Source of the DNA: JBBSBY01 sp038205805
GTDB lineage: Bacteria > Desulfobacterota > Desulfomonilia > Desulfomonilales > Desulfomonilaceae
Direction: 5' to 3'
Assembly (NCBI GenBank): GCA_038205805.1
Contig: JBBRBO010000008.1
Coordinates: forward strand, 1-64,000
DNA length: 64,000 nucleotides
Shown here one piece after another: positions 43,522-52,491 of the stretch. The stretch's first letter is position 1, and the number at the start of each line of letters is the position of its first letter. The position numbers and the translations under genes were made by a program. The notes under the pieces are model-generated. The model did no database searches. It was given only the letters and a program-made list of their open reading frames with translations, and was not told the DNA's origin.

Positions 43522-43798
43522 CAACGGCGTCGCCGTCACGTGATTGGCGTTGATGAGTCCTTGTCCGACACAGGCAGCTCCAATGGCTGTGTATGCCGAT
43601 GCACGGGTAGTTGGCTCTCGTCCGGCCGCAATAATTCCTCTCCTCGCGTACTAGTAGTCATCGCGTGTGAAGCCGTGACACCGATAAACAGTCGTGATTT
43701 AATGGCGGAATTTTTTGGCGCCCTAGCTCCTTCCATAAATATTCACATGTCTTACATTAAGAATCAACCGCAACTTGGCTGTTTAACTGAAGATTGCC

Positions 43799-43827
43799 TT
43801 GACAAAAACCTTTAAGAACCATATACC
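43799..43827 (+). promoter_or_regulatory. Sigma-70-like promoter upstream of TPR lipoprotein
   Basis: TTGACA, 17-bp spacer, TATACC, in the 480-bp gap 43522-44001. It points at the TPR lipoprotein gene about 175 bp downstream. Nothing else was recognised in the gap. Confidence 0.45.
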
Positions 43828-44001
43828 TTATGTGCGACACAAGGTGCGTAACCGTTCACCCGACGCCGCTAATCGTTGGAAATGATGACCAAATTGTGCT
43901 CAGGCCAAGCTCGACTTCTCTTTACGGTGGTTCATCGTCATTCCACGAATTTGCGGGTTCGGTGAGCGATTACCACTATCTCGTATGAATGAGGGTTACC
44001 C

Positions 44002-44898
44002 ATGGCGAACATCAGGCTATTGACTTCCACTGCCGTGATATGTGTGCTCCTTTTGGGCTGTGTTCCTCCGGGCGCCCGCGGTCCCAGTCCCATGAAGAAT
44101 GAAGCGCAACTGAAATACCAGCTCGGAATCGCATACATAAATGAAGGAAAATCGCCTCAAGCCGTAAAAGAACTGCATGCCGCCCAGACCTTAGAGCCGA
44201 ACAATGCGGACATTGAACATGCGCTGGGTTTGGCATACCAGCAAAAGCAGCTCTTCGATAAGGCCGTTGACCAATACGATAAGGCGCTCAAGCTGAATCC
44301 TAAGCTGACGGAAGCGCGGAACAATTACGGCACCGCGCTTATGTCTCAGGGAAAGTATAACGAGGCCTTGGCGCAGTTCGAGTTGTGTTTGAAAGACCCG
44401 GACTACACTACCCCTGAGAAGGCGCTCTACAACATGGGAGTGGCGTATTTCAGCAAAGGTGATCTGGACAACGCCATCGAGCAATACCAAAAATCACTGA
44501 AAGAGCGGGAAGATAACGTTAACACGCTCTTTAACCTGGCCTATTGTTTCGAATCTAAGAAGAACTATCCCAAAGCCATGGAATTGTACAAGAAAGCCAT
44601 GGAATGGGATCCCACGTTCAAAGACCCGCAGTATAGAATGGCCATAATCTACAGCGAACAAGAGAACTACCCTGCGGCCCTGGAGCTACTGAGCAAAGCC
44701 ACTGAAAAAGACACTTCAAACCTTGAGGCGCAGTTTCTCTTAGGGCAAATTTACCTCAAGATGGGTAAGATGGACGCGGGCCTCAAAAAGATGGAACTTG
44801 TCGCCAAAAGCGACCCAGGCAGCGAGTTGGCCCAACGGTCCCAGGAAGAGATCTCCAAGTCCAAGCTCATCATGGGCGCCAAAGCGGACAAGAAATAG
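44002..44898 (+). CDS. TPR-repeat lipoprotein
   Basis: A 298-aa lipoprotein (lipobox LLLGC, Cys20) made almost wholly of about seven tetratricopeptide repeats from residue 35 on. The repeats show the usual A-Y-G/A-L-Y-P spacing (LKYQLGIAYINEGKSPQAV; ALGLAYQQKQLFDKAVDQY; NYGTALMSQGKYNEALAQF). It resembles PilF/NlpI-like outer-membrane scaffolds. The stop is followed directly by a diverged hairpin element acting as a probable terminator. Confidence 0.88.
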   Translation: MANIRLLTSTAVICVLLLGCVPPGARGPSPMKNEAQLKYQLGIAYINEGKSPQAVKELHAAQTLEPNNADIEHALGLAYQQKQLFDKAVDQYDKALKLNPKLTEARNNYGTALMSQGKYNEALAQFELCLKDPDYTTPEKALYNMGVAYFSKGDLDNAIEQYQKSLKEREDNVNTLFNLAYCFESKKNYPKAMELYKKAMEWDPTFKDPQYRMAIIYSEQENYPAALELLSKATEKDTSNLEAQFLLGQIYLKMGKMDAGLKKMELVAKSDPGSELAQRSQEEISKSKLIMGAKADKK

Positions 44899-45094
44899 TG
44901 GTGGGGAGACCCTTCGAGTAAGAAGGCTTCTCCCGACGCCCGTCTCCCAGAATGCCGGCGATCGCGAACGAGCGCTTCTCGGAGAGACGTGCTCTGTTGC
45001 GGCGCAGAGCAGGCTTTCTTAGAAAAAAGTTGAGAAAGTCCAATTTGTAAGAACAAGTTTACCGATAATAGCTCCGTTGTATGCGAATAGGTAA
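44899..45094 (+). repeat. Dispersed hairpin element, diverged copy
   Basis: Starts right after the TPR gene stop with GGGGAGACCCTTC pairing with GAAGGCTTCTCCC. It continues with recognisable blocks (CGTCTCC; AGCAGGCTTTCTTAGAAA; GATAATAGCTCC) and ends GCGAATAGGTAA, like the GCACATTGGTAT end of intact copies. The match is partial, so this is an old member or a chance likeness plus a real terminator. Confidence 0.5.
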
Positions 45095-45135
45095 CCGGTC
45101 CGCTAAACAATCATCAAGAAAACACAGGTGACACT

Positions 45136-45726
45136 ATGCCTAAGATAACCAGGGCGCTCATCAGCGTCACGGACAAATCGGGAATAGAGGCTTTCGGAAG
45201 GGCGCTTTCCGAGTTCAACATCGAACTGCTGTCCACCGGAGGAACGGCGGCGACCCTTGCCAAAGCCGGGGTCCCCATCCGGGAGGTGTCGGATTTCACG
45301 GGTTTTCCTGAGATGCTTGACGGTCGCGTGAAGACGCTTCATCCCAAGATTCACGGGGGGATTCTCGGAATCAGGTCTAAAGCGGAACATTCCCAGGCAA
45401 TGTCGGATCACGGTATAGTTCCGATCGACATGGTAGTTGTGAACCTATATGCCTTTGAGAAGACCGTGGCTCGTCCTGGGTGCGATCTCGATGACGCCAT
45501 CGAGAATATCGACATCGGCGGCCCTACGCTGCTGCGAGCTGCGGCAAAAAACTACAAGTTCGTAACCGTGGTGACGGATAGTCACGACTACGATACAATT
45601 GTTCAAGAAATGAAAACGAATGATGGATCGGTTTCCGTCCAAACAAACTTTGCGATGGCCAAGAAGGTCTTTGCCCTAACATCACGCTACGATGGGGCGA
45701 TTTCGGATTACCTGGAGAGGCGGTGA
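45136..45726 (+). CDS. purH: Standalone IMP cyclohydrolase (N-terminal half of PurH)
   Basis: Catalyses closure of FAICAR to IMP, the last step of purine synthesis; 196 aa. It shows RALISVTDKSGI, LLSTGGTAATLAKAG, EMLDGRVKTLHPKIHGGIL and IDIGGPTLLRAAAKN, all from the MGS-like cyclohydrolase domain. It stops at the natural domain border (SDYLERR), so the roughly 320-residue AICAR transformylase half is absent rather than frameshifted. purE follows with a GTGA overlap. AGGTGA lies 5 nt before the ATG. Confidence 0.93.
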   Translation: MPKITRALISVTDKSGIEAFGRALSEFNIELLSTGGTAATLAKAGVPIREVSDFTGFPEMLDGRVKTLHPKIHGGILGIRSKAEHSQAMSDHGIVPIDMVVVNLYAFEKTVARPGCDLDDAIENIDIGGPTLLRAAAKNYKFVTVVTDSHDYDTIVQEMKTNDGSVSVQTNFAMAKKVFALTSRYDGAISDYLERR

Positions 45727-46283
45727 CCGACAACATGGATATGCACGGCTCTCAAGCCCTTATTCTCATGGGCAGCGACTCAGACCTAAAGGTCATGAAT
45801 AAGGCTGCGGAAATACTGGGCGCATTCAAGATCGCCCATACGATGACCGTAGCTTCGGCGCACAGAACCCCGGATCGAGTGATGCGACTGGCAAAGGCCG
45901 CTGAAACCGCGGAGGTCAAGGTCATCATAGCGGGCGCGGGCATGGCCGCACATTTGGCCGGTTTCCTGGCCGCGCATACCATCTTGCCGGTAATCGGCGT
46001 TCCATTGGAGGCGTCCCCGCTGGGTGGACTGGACGCCCTCCTCTCGACGGTCCAGATGCCGGGCGGTGTGCCCGTAGCCTGTATGGGCATCGGGTCCGCA
46101 GGCGCCAAGAATGCGGCCCTGTTCGCTGTCGAGATCCTGGCTTTGAACGACGAGGGCTTGCGGACGCAGCTCCGGGAGTATCGCGCTCGTCAAGCTAAGA
46201 AGATCGAGGAAAAAGCGGCGCGCATAGAAGCTCGGTACGCCGACGACGAAGATTTCTCCGGTATGGACGATACTCTGGCGTAG
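45723..46283 (+). CDS. purE: N5-carboxyaminoimidazole ribonucleotide mutase PurE
   Basis: A purine-synthesis enzyme of class I PurE type, 186 aa. The signatures MGSDSDLKVM and SAHRTPDRVM hold the substrate-binding residues, and GAGMAAHLAGFLAAHT and GVPLEASPLGGLDALLS are typical. The C-terminal 25 residues are an acidic extension. The start is GTG 45723 overlapping the purH stop; ATG 45735 is possible. Together with purH it forms a two-gene operon ended by repeat copy D. Confidence 0.95.
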   Translation: MTDNMDMHGSQALILMGSDSDLKVMNKAAEILGAFKIAHTMTVASAHRTPDRVMRLAKAAETAEVKVIIAGAGMAAHLAGFLAAHTILPVIGVPLEASPLGGLDALLSTVQMPGGVPVACMGIGSAGAKNAALFAVEILALNDEGLRTQLREYRARQAKKIEEKAARIEARYADDEDFSGMDDTLA

Positions 46284-46310
46284 CGGCGCCGTCCCCTGAG
46301 CGCTGCATCT

Positions 46311-46528
46311 CATGCCAATGCGCAATCAAAGAAGTAAGAGTGGGGGACAACCTTCTTTAAAGTTTGTCTCCAAACCCCTCTTCAAGAGCTTTGGCAATTG
46401 CCGAAACCAGCTTTTCTCAAGGACAAAATGCCGCTTTCAATACTCCCTAGTCTCTTAGAAGAGCTGGGAAAAATCTGCTTTGCAACAAAAGCTCCGCTGA
46501 TAGTACTTCTGTGAAAGCACATTGGTAT
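46311..46528 (+). repeat. Dispersed about 220-bp hairpin element, copy D
   Basis: Begins ATGCCAATGCGC 27 nt after the purE stop and ends GCACATTGGTAT. The hairpin arms are partly decayed (GGGGGACAACC against GTTTGTCTCC). It lies between convergent purE and the aldolase gene. Confidence 0.82.
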
Positions 46529-46578
46529 CAGACCGTCGGACGCGAGCGTGCATGTACGCCTGCGTCCGATGGTTAGGA

Positions 46579-46603
46579 AGAAGCCTTCCGTCAGGAAGCT
46601 TCT
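46579..46603 (-). terminator. Hairpin downstream of the aldolase-like gene
   Basis: AGAAGC-TTCC, loop TGAC, then GGAA-G-GCTTCT on the minus strand: ten pairs with one bulge, about 30 nt after the aldolase stop. Its sequence resembles the hairpin of the dispersed element (compare copy F), so it may be a fragment of one. No long T-run. Confidence 0.45.
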
Positions 46604-46634
46604 CCCTCTCTTGCTTCTTCAAGCAAAGTTGCCG

Positions 46635-47930
46635 TTAGTCCTCGAAATTGCCCTCAGGGCCTTTATCCACGTCCATTTTGGAGGCCCTTTCTCGATACTT
46701 CTCCTCGGTCCAGTTGTTCGGGTCTTCTATGCGTTTGGCCTTAGGTCCAAGGTCGTACGAACCGGCCTTGAGAATGCTTTCTATGGCTGGACCCGCCGTT
46801 TCATCCCCGTTGAATACGTCTTTGATCAGGGTGTAGACGAATTCCTCAACCCCTGCGACCATACGATCGCGATCCGCCTCCGCCATGCCGAGCAATTTGT
46901 TTTCAAAAGGCTTGTTAAGTTTCTTGAAGTCGCCGCGCTTCCAGCCCTTTTCTTGGGCGAACGCCTGCATTTGATCCCACATTTCCTGAGAGGGTCCTTT
47001 ATCCGGCAGTTTGACGAAATTGCCGGCCTCGTCCATGTGTGCGTTTCCATATTCATTGACCTGAAGGCCCCAAGAAACCATTTGCAACGCGGTGGCGACA
47101 TTGGCTTTAGTGGTGTGCGTTTGCTTTACGATAGCTCGCAAGCGGTCAAAATTGTTACCGGACGTGCCGTGTTGAGCGCCTGAAATGCCATAGGGTTCGA
47201 GCGCCTTGTGGATCTCCGCCGTGAGTTCAATCTGTATTCCCGCATCCGAGGCCTCAATGCCGTGGGTGGTGCCGTTATTCAGCGCAATCCAATCCGGGAA
47301 AATATCGTGAGCGTTCAGGCCGCGGATGAGGAAAAGCGCCTCCTCCTTTGTTGAAAGGCCTTGTTTCCCCTTGATCTCGCCGACTTCGGTTTCATAGCCC
47401 GACCAGGAGGGAACAAATTTGCTCAGCGTGATGTTGCTCGTGAGATTGTCGGCGTCCGGCATGTGCGAGGCGTCGATGGCGATGGAGGTAATACCCGCGT
47501 CAAAGAGGCTGGTGATTTCCGTTTTGGCTTTTTCGCGATCTTTCTCATTCTTAATGCCGTAATGGTCCGCATGGATGGCTATGGGAACGGTGATGCCCAT
47601 TTCGTTGCACAAGCTATCCACCAGTCTGGCCATGTTCCACAAGCTCACGTCGCAATACGCATCGGCGCCGCCTTCGGATTTGGCTATCTCGATGAGTATC
47701 GCTGCGTTGGCCCGTTGCGCGGCCTTGAGCGCCCCACGGGCGACGAACGAGTTGCGTACGCTCGCTGCAATGGCCATTGCGTCGCCTTTGATGAGCATCG
47801 CTCTGTCGATAACCTTACCGCTTACAATGAGGGCCTTCGAGTTAGGAAACAATTTCTGTACGTTGGGTGGTCTGCCGATTTGTAAAACTTTGTCAAAATC
47901 AGCGCTGGAAATGCCCGGTATGGATGACAT
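46635..47930 (-). CDS. Class II (zinc) aldolase family protein, FBA-like
   Basis: A 431-aa protein of the class II fructose-bisphosphate aldolase/ketose-bisphosphate family. The zinc ligands show as HADHYG (His120, Asp122, His123) and ASHMPDADNLTSN. Further down are SGYETEVGEIKGKQG, LNNGTTHG and AQHGTSGN, matching later metal and phosphate-loop positions. It is longer than classical FBA at the C-terminus (about 100 extra charged residues). It may be a true FBA or an aldolase for another sugar phosphate. GGAGG lies upstream of the ATG. Confidence 0.82.
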   Translation of the reverse strand: MSSIPGISSADFDKVLQIGRPPNVQKLFPNSKALIVSGKVIDRAMLIKGDAMAIAASVRNSFVARGALKAAQRANAAILIEIAKSEGGADAYCDVSLWNMARLVDSLCNEMGITVPIAIHADHYGIKNEKDREKAKTEITSLFDAGITSIAIDASHMPDADNLTSNITLSKFVPSWSGYETEVGEIKGKQGLSTKEEALFLIRGLNAHDIFPDWIALNNGTTHGIEASDAGIQIELTAEIHKALEPYGISGAQHGTSGNNFDRLRAIVKQTHTTKANVATALQMVSWGLQVNEYGNAHMDEAGNFVKLPDKGPSQEMWDQMQAFAQEKGWKRGDFKKLNKPFENKLLGMAEADRDRMVAGVEEFVYTLIKDVFNGDETAGPAIESILKAGSYDLGPKAKRIEDPNNWTEEKYRERASKMDVDKGPEGNFED

Positions 47931-48017
47931 AAAGCTCTCCTCCAGTAATGTAAGAAAGGTCGTTAAATGAGCGAGAAAGATCCTTTTTGCGGCGCGTGGT
48001 CACACTGTACGCCTTTC

Positions 48018-48240
48018 ATACGAATGTGCAATAAAAGAAGTAATATTGGAGAGAACCTTCTTGAAAGAAGTTTCTCCCCAAACCCCTCTCCAAGAACTTT
48101 CAAAATAGCCGCAAGCGCCTTTTCTCGAGGAGAAAAAGCCACTTGCGGTGCATTTAACCATTCTTTGATAGTAGTTAGGGAAACCTGCTCTTACAAAAAT
48201 GTCCTTCACCTATATTCCTCGTTCGACAGCACATTGGTAT
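48018..48240 (+). repeat. Dispersed about 220-bp hairpin element, copy E
   Basis: Runs from ATACGAATGTGC to ATTGGTAT, upstream of the aldolase gene start. Intact hairpin. Nearly identical to copy B. Confidence 0.88.
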
Positions 48241-48549
48241 CAACCCTTGTCTGAAGTTCTACACCTTACCGGCGACGTGGCCGACTGCGGCGTATGATTA
48301 AGCCGTTGTTTGAACCATCAGTAAGGATCAAAGTTAAGTATAGTCTTTCGAACAGGCTGCTACAACGGCATCCGGGCGCTACGTGCGGCCCCGACCCTTA
48401 CTTTGTCGCAATAGAGGCTTACTCGCCCCGGAGAGGGCAGAGATTAGGCGTCTTCCCAGAGTAACCTCTCTCCGTAGCGTTGAGTCGCGATATCCTACAT
48501 TTGATGTTTGGACGATGAAAGTTTCGTAATCGATGGTCGGCGTGATGTA

Positions 48550-48768
48550 ATACCAATACGCGATAAAAGAAGCACTATCGAAGCGCTCTTCCCTGCCGGA
48601 AGGCTTCTCCCCGAACCCCTCTCCAAGAATTCTTACATAGCCGAAAGCTGTTTTCTCAAGGGAAAAATGCCGCTTCCGGGGAAGGTAAACACTCTTAGAC
48701 AGTAGTTAGGAATAACTATCTTGCAGATAGCCTTGATCGCTATTTCTTGTTTACAGGCGAACTGGTAT
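48550..48768 (+). repeat. Dispersed about 220-bp hairpin element, copy F
   Basis: Begins ATACCAATACGC and ends GAACTGGTAT, both flanked by TA-rich bases. The hairpin variant reads CTTCCCTGCCGGAAGG-CTTCTCC. More diverged than most copies. Confidence 0.8.
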
Positions 48769-48908
48769 TAATAGGGCGACCATCATGGCGCACCATTCCA
48801 TAAGCCTTGATCGCTTACTCGTCACGGCGATTTGATCGCTACTCATAACGATAAAAGCGAACCCCTCTTTCTATTATTAGAATCTCAAACCTTGTCCAGG
48901 CTGTCAAG

Positions 48909-48950
48909 TCAAAAAAGTAAAATCCCTATTGGAGCCACTCAGCGGGGTCA
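48909..48950. repeat. Short dispersed repeat, copy 2 (possible insertion-sequence remnant)
   Basis: About 42 bp beginning TGTCAAGTCAAAAAAG and sharing most positions with 19012-19053. No transposase nearby. Confidence 0.45.
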
Positions 48951-49011
48951 ATGAGTAATTAAAGCCCAGGTACGGCGGTTCTCAGTCGAGACACATCCGT
49001 AGATTCCGTTC

Positions 49012-49731
49012 TCACGGTTTTTTAAAACGGGAAAGCAAACCCTTGGCGGCCTTAGCTGCGGGAGGGATTCCCTTTCTCAGCGTCTTTAACGTCGGCGAGA
49101 CGATCAGACGCAGTTCCATCCCCTTCGGCACATGCGCTGCCTTTTCGATGCCCACCAGCCGCAACGGGACGGACTCGTTCCAAGACGCTATCCTGGGTTC
49201 AAGGAGCTGTTTCACATTCGGGATTTCGTTCAGCCTAACGGTGATGAGTTTGCTGCGGTCATCATACGATGTGTAGGGACCGAGATCACAGTTTTTTAAG
49301 GCGAAACCGGTCAAATTGTTGATAATGACCTTTCCTATGAGACTCGCGATCTTACCGAGCATATTTGCGCCGACAGGGCGACTTTCTTCGTCCACATGCA
49401 CAACAAGGGTTTGTCGCGCCTCGGTCAATGTCAATTCCCGTATCCGTAAACGGATCTGCCCCTCATAAGCGATGCCGTGGGATTTCCCCGCCAACTCGAC
49501 GAGAACACTTTCCGGGTCACAATGCAGCGTTTTCAGCGTGGAAGCGATTTCCTCGATGCGCATGACTTCACGTCGAATTGCGTCTTCCGGAATGAATAGC
49601 CTTCCCTCGGAGAGGTGTTTGAGCGCATCTCCGCTCAGGTACTCAGTGAGAAAGGCTTGGATAGTCTCGCGGCGATCACGAGCGCCGTCCAAAACGCTCT
49701 TACAAAAACCCAACAGTGAGTCGGTAGACAT
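49012..49731 (-). CDS. Hypothetical cytoplasmic protein
   Basis: A 239-aa protein with no signal peptide. The N-terminal third is helical and acidic (about 1-75). The middle has alternating strands (GQIRLRIRELTLTEARQTLVV) and a hydrophobic helix, ANMLGKIASLIGKVIINNLTG. The last third is mixed with a basic end (KAAKGLLSRFKKP). The C-terminal run could touch membrane or nucleic acid. I do not recognise the family. It is flanked by repeats on both sides with no operon partner. Confidence 0.7.
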   Translation of the reverse strand: MSTDSLLGFCKSVLDGARDRRETIQAFLTEYLSGDALKHLSEGRLFIPEDAIRREVMRIEEIASTLKTLHCDPESVLVELAGKSHGIAYEGQIRLRIRELTLTEARQTLVVHVDEESRPVGANMLGKIASLIGKVIINNLTGFALKNCDLGPYTSYDDRSKLITVRLNEIPNVKQLLEPRIASWNESVPLRLVGIEKAAHVPKGMELRLIVSPTLKTLRKGIPPAAKAAKGLLSRFKKP

Positions 49732-49790
49732 TCATATTCCTCCAGCTCGCCCTACAACTTGTAACCGCTACTCGGGTGTAGAGCTGTCTC

Positions 49791-50011
49791 ATACCAATGC
49801 GTAATCAAAGAAGTAATATTGGGGAGAACCTTCTTGAAAGAAGTTTCTCCCCAAACCCGTCTCCAAGAACGTTTGCAATTGCCGGAATCGGCTTTGCTCA
49901 AGGAGAAAACGCCGCTTCCGGCGATTATCACAAATTTCTTAGAAAGAGATTGGAAAAACCTGCTTTGCAAACAAGTCCGCCGATCTTACTTTTTTGAAAG
50001 CACATCGGTGT
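49791..50011 (+). repeat. Dispersed about 220-bp hairpin element, copy G
   Basis: Runs from ATACCAATGCG to CATCGGTGT, 60 nt upstream of the hypothetical gene's start. The hairpin is intact (TTGGGGAGAA/TTCTCCCCAA). A good reference copy of the family. Confidence 0.88.
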
Positions 50012-50131
50012 CAATCGGTGAACCATTAGTATGTAAGCGCAGAAAGTATACCACAGGTCGGCAGTTTGTAAGAAAGCGATATGGCTGTGGGATTCGGCAA
50101 AAACGCGCTCACGAGCGCTTACGACAGGGGA

Positions 50132-50623
50132 CTAGTTCTTCGGGAGAAAGAGAACGCTTGCTCCGGCGACCTTTCCCGGTTCAGGATCTCTTCTGAAGTC
50201 GGCGGGCGGATACCCCGAAGCTCGGGAGATGTGGAGGTCATATTCCATTCGGGTAGATCGCACGGGTGTTTTGAGGGGGCAACGGACAGCGCCGAACCGC
50301 AGGGGCTTGAACGCTTCAGGATCTTTGAGGGAGTACTCAACGCCGTCAAAGGCGAAATCGACCTTCTTTATCCACCAAAGTGAGCCGTTGTGCAGCTCCA
50401 CCTTGAGATAGGGCGAACCGTTGTCTTCCCTGTGACGCAGGTACGCCGTTACGAATACGGACTTGAGGTCTTCGTTTGTCATGACCTCATACGCCGGACG
50501 CGCTATGGAGTTCCGAAGGGAGAACACGAGCACACACATCGCGGCGAAAAACACGATTCCTATCACACCTGCCACAACGTATGTCTCATTCCGCTTGAAA
50601 GCGGTTATCAGCTTTTGTTTCAT
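50132..50623 (-). CDS. Single-pass membrane protein, partner of the pseudopilin
   Basis: A 163-aa protein with a basic start (MKQKLITAFKRNE), one membrane helix (about 16-36) and a beta-rich extracytoplasmic part (YLKVELHNGSLWWIKKVDFAFDG; MEYDLHI). It overlaps the pseudopilin stop by 4 nt and is therefore its operon partner. No known pilus-assembly family was recognised. The topology fits an accessory protein of a type IV pilus or secretion-like system, but nothing else of such a system is nearby. Confidence 0.7.
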   Translation of the reverse strand: MKQKLITAFKRNETYVVAGVIGIVFFAAMCVLVFSLRNSIARPAYEVMTNEDLKSVFVTAYLRHREDNGSPYLKVELHNGSLWWIKKVDFAFDGVEYSLKDPEAFKPLRFGAVRCPLKTPVRSTRMEYDLHISRASGYPPADFRRDPEPGKVAGASVLFLPKN

Positions 50624-51051
50624 CCCGTCTCATCCGCGTTTCGCGCTTGTGTTACCATTTTGCCGGTCTCGGAATCGTATTTGTGGAGCGACTTGCTTCC
50701 CACAAAAAAGGCGACGCCCGTGAATGCGGGTTTGTCCTTGGCGCGTGTCTTGAGGCTCAGGACAACCTTGGGTGGAATCCGCACCATGGTTTTCACCCCA
50801 TCAGGTGTGGATAAGTAAAGCTCACTGCCGTTCCCGGTGATTTCAACATCGAAATACTTGTGTTCCTTGACGAAGAAGTCTTCCTGCACTTTTGCGGCGA
50901 GCATCAGGGTCTTGGCCGCCTGTTCGCTCATTCGGCGCTCTTTGTATCCGTCCAGTAGAAAAAGGTATATTACCGAAAGCGCAGCAATAATTGCAACAGC
51001 GGAAATCATTTCCAGGATGGTAAATCCCCCTTGGGATTTCAATCTGCGCAT
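50620..51051 (-). CDS. Type IV pilin-like protein (pseudopilin)
   Basis: A 143-aa protein with a type III signal sequence: short basic leader, prepilin-peptidase site G-G before FTILEM (cleavage after residue 9), Glu at +5 and a hydrophobic helix to about residue 31. A charged helix follows (KERRMSEQAAKTLMLAAKVQED), then a strand-rich head. It lacks the two C-terminal cysteines of major pilins. The gene is orphan: no ATPase, platform or secretin gene lies in the window, so machinery must be encoded elsewhere. Confidence 0.85.
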   Translation of the reverse strand: MRRLKSQGGFTILEMISAVAIIAALSVIYLFLLDGYKERRMSEQAAKTLMLAAKVQEDFFVKEHKYFDVEITGNGSELYLSTPDGVKTMVRIPPKVVLSLKTRAKDKPAFTGVAFFVGSKSLHKYDSETGKMVTQARNADETG

Positions 51052-51288
51052 GTATCAGACCTCTCCGGATGAGTATTCCACGATCTACGGATATACAATA
51101 CATCCGTGTACCGACATGTTGCAACTCTTATGTGAATAAAAACGTCATGTCAAGAAAGACTTTACCTTAAAAAATGGACCGATTCCCGGCTCAAGTCAAG
51201 CAATCAATGGGACTATGACGGAGAGGAACCGAGAAGAGATGCGTTTCCCTTCCGCAGGTAACAGGACGCAGAGCCGTCGACGGCCGGG

Positions 51289-52140
51289 TCAAAAAACTTC
51301 CAGGGTTCCTGAAAAAACCTCGATTGCGGGACCGGTCATTAGTACGGATGAATTCGCGCCGTTCCACGCAATGTGCAACGTCCCGCCAAGAAGCTTGACG
51401 TCCACAGGGGAGCGCACGGCTCCTTTGAGAATCCCCGCAACCGCGGCAGCGCACGCTCCCGTGCCGCACGCGAATGTTTCGCCGCTCCCGCGCTCCCACA
51501 CGCGCATGTCCAAGAAGTGATCCGATGTAGCGTGGATGAACTCTACGTTAATCTTGGCGGGGAAGAAGGGATGAGTCTCCAACGTGGGGCCGTATGTTAT
51601 CGGCATGTCCGCCAAGGATTCATCAGTGAAGATGACGCAATGGGGATTGCCCATTGACAGGACCGAGCATTGAAATTCCCTCCCGAGCACGCCGACGGGA
51701 TAATCTAGGATAGGTACGCGCTCTGCTTGGATTGTCGTGGGGATTCGGTCGGGCTCGAAGATGGGGCGCCCCATATCTACCGAGACGTGTTCGACTTTGC
51801 CGGAGTCGCCCATCTTCAGTTCCACGACCTTGACGCCGGCCCGAGTCTCCACCGGAAGTGAGGTTCGGGTAGTGAGTCCTTTATCATACACGTACTTTGC
51901 AAGGCAGCGGATTCCGTTCCCGCACATCTCGGCGTATGAGCCGTCGGAGTTGATATAATCCATGAAGAAGTCGGCTTTGTTCGAACTCCGCACCACGATT
52001 ACGCCGTCCCCGCCGATCCCGCGACGTCGATCACAGATGAAACCCACTTGCTCGGGCGTGAGCTTCACCGCGTCTTTCAAGTCGTGAAAGACCACGAAAT
52101 CGTTCATGACGCCGTGCATTTTGCTGAACTCAATTCGCAT
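51289..52140 (-). CDS. dapF: Diaminopimelate epimerase
   Basis: Converts LL- to meso-diaminopimelate for lysine and peptidoglycan; 283 aa. It begins IEFSKMHGVMNDFVVF. The two catalytic cysteines are in MCGNGIRC and FACGTGACA. Repeat copy H lies about 25 bp upstream of the start codon, so the dapF promoter must lie within or beyond that repeat. Confidence 0.96.
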   Translation of the reverse strand: MRIEFSKMHGVMNDFVVFHDLKDAVKLTPEQVGFICDRRRGIGGDGVIVVRSSNKADFFMDYINSDGSYAEMCGNGIRCLAKYVYDKGLTTRTSLPVETRAGVKVVELKMGDSGKVEHVSVDMGRPIFEPDRIPTTIQAERVPILDYPVGVLGREFQCSVLSMGNPHCVIFTDESLADMPITYGPTLETHPFFPAKINVEFIHATSDHFLDMRVWERGSGETFACGTGACAAAVAGILKGAVRSPVDVKLLGGTLHIAWNGANSSVLMTGPAIEVFSGTLEVF

Positions 52141-52165
52141 AAAAACCCTTTATTATCAAAGCCTA

Positions 52166-52376
52166 ATACAAAAAGTACTATTGAGAAGAACCTGCTTGAA
52201 ACAAAGGATGGGTCCCAAATCCCTCTCCAAGAACTTTCGTAATTGCCGAAACCCGCGTTTTTCACGGAGAAAATGCCGCTTTAGGCGATTATCACAACTT
52301 CCCTAGAAATAGGTTGAAAAACCTGCTTCCCAACAAAAGGTCCACCGATTCTACATTTGTAAAAGCACATCGGTAT
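52166..52376 (+). repeat. Dispersed about 220-bp hairpin element, copy H
   Basis: Begins ATACAAAAAG (degenerate) and ends GCACATCGGTAT. The hairpin has one ruined arm (AAAGGATGGGTCCC), as in copy C. Lies immediately upstream of dapF. Together with flanks it fills the gap 52141-52491. Confidence 0.8.
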
Positions 52377-52491
52377 ACGTATACATTCTTAACCGGGCCT
52401 CACCGAAGAACTTTACAGAGGCCGCCGATTTGCCGGCGCCGATTTGCTCCGAGATAGTGACGCGGACCCGCATTTGTAGCATGATGGGACC

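Larger units (their letters stand above)
48241..49011. other. Gene-poor stretch with repeats
   Basis: Apart from copy F and the TGTCAAGTC repeat, no gene was found. With copy E this makes a 1.08-kb non-coding run (47931-49011), the longest in the window, and a likely site of repeated insertion. Confidence 0.5.
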
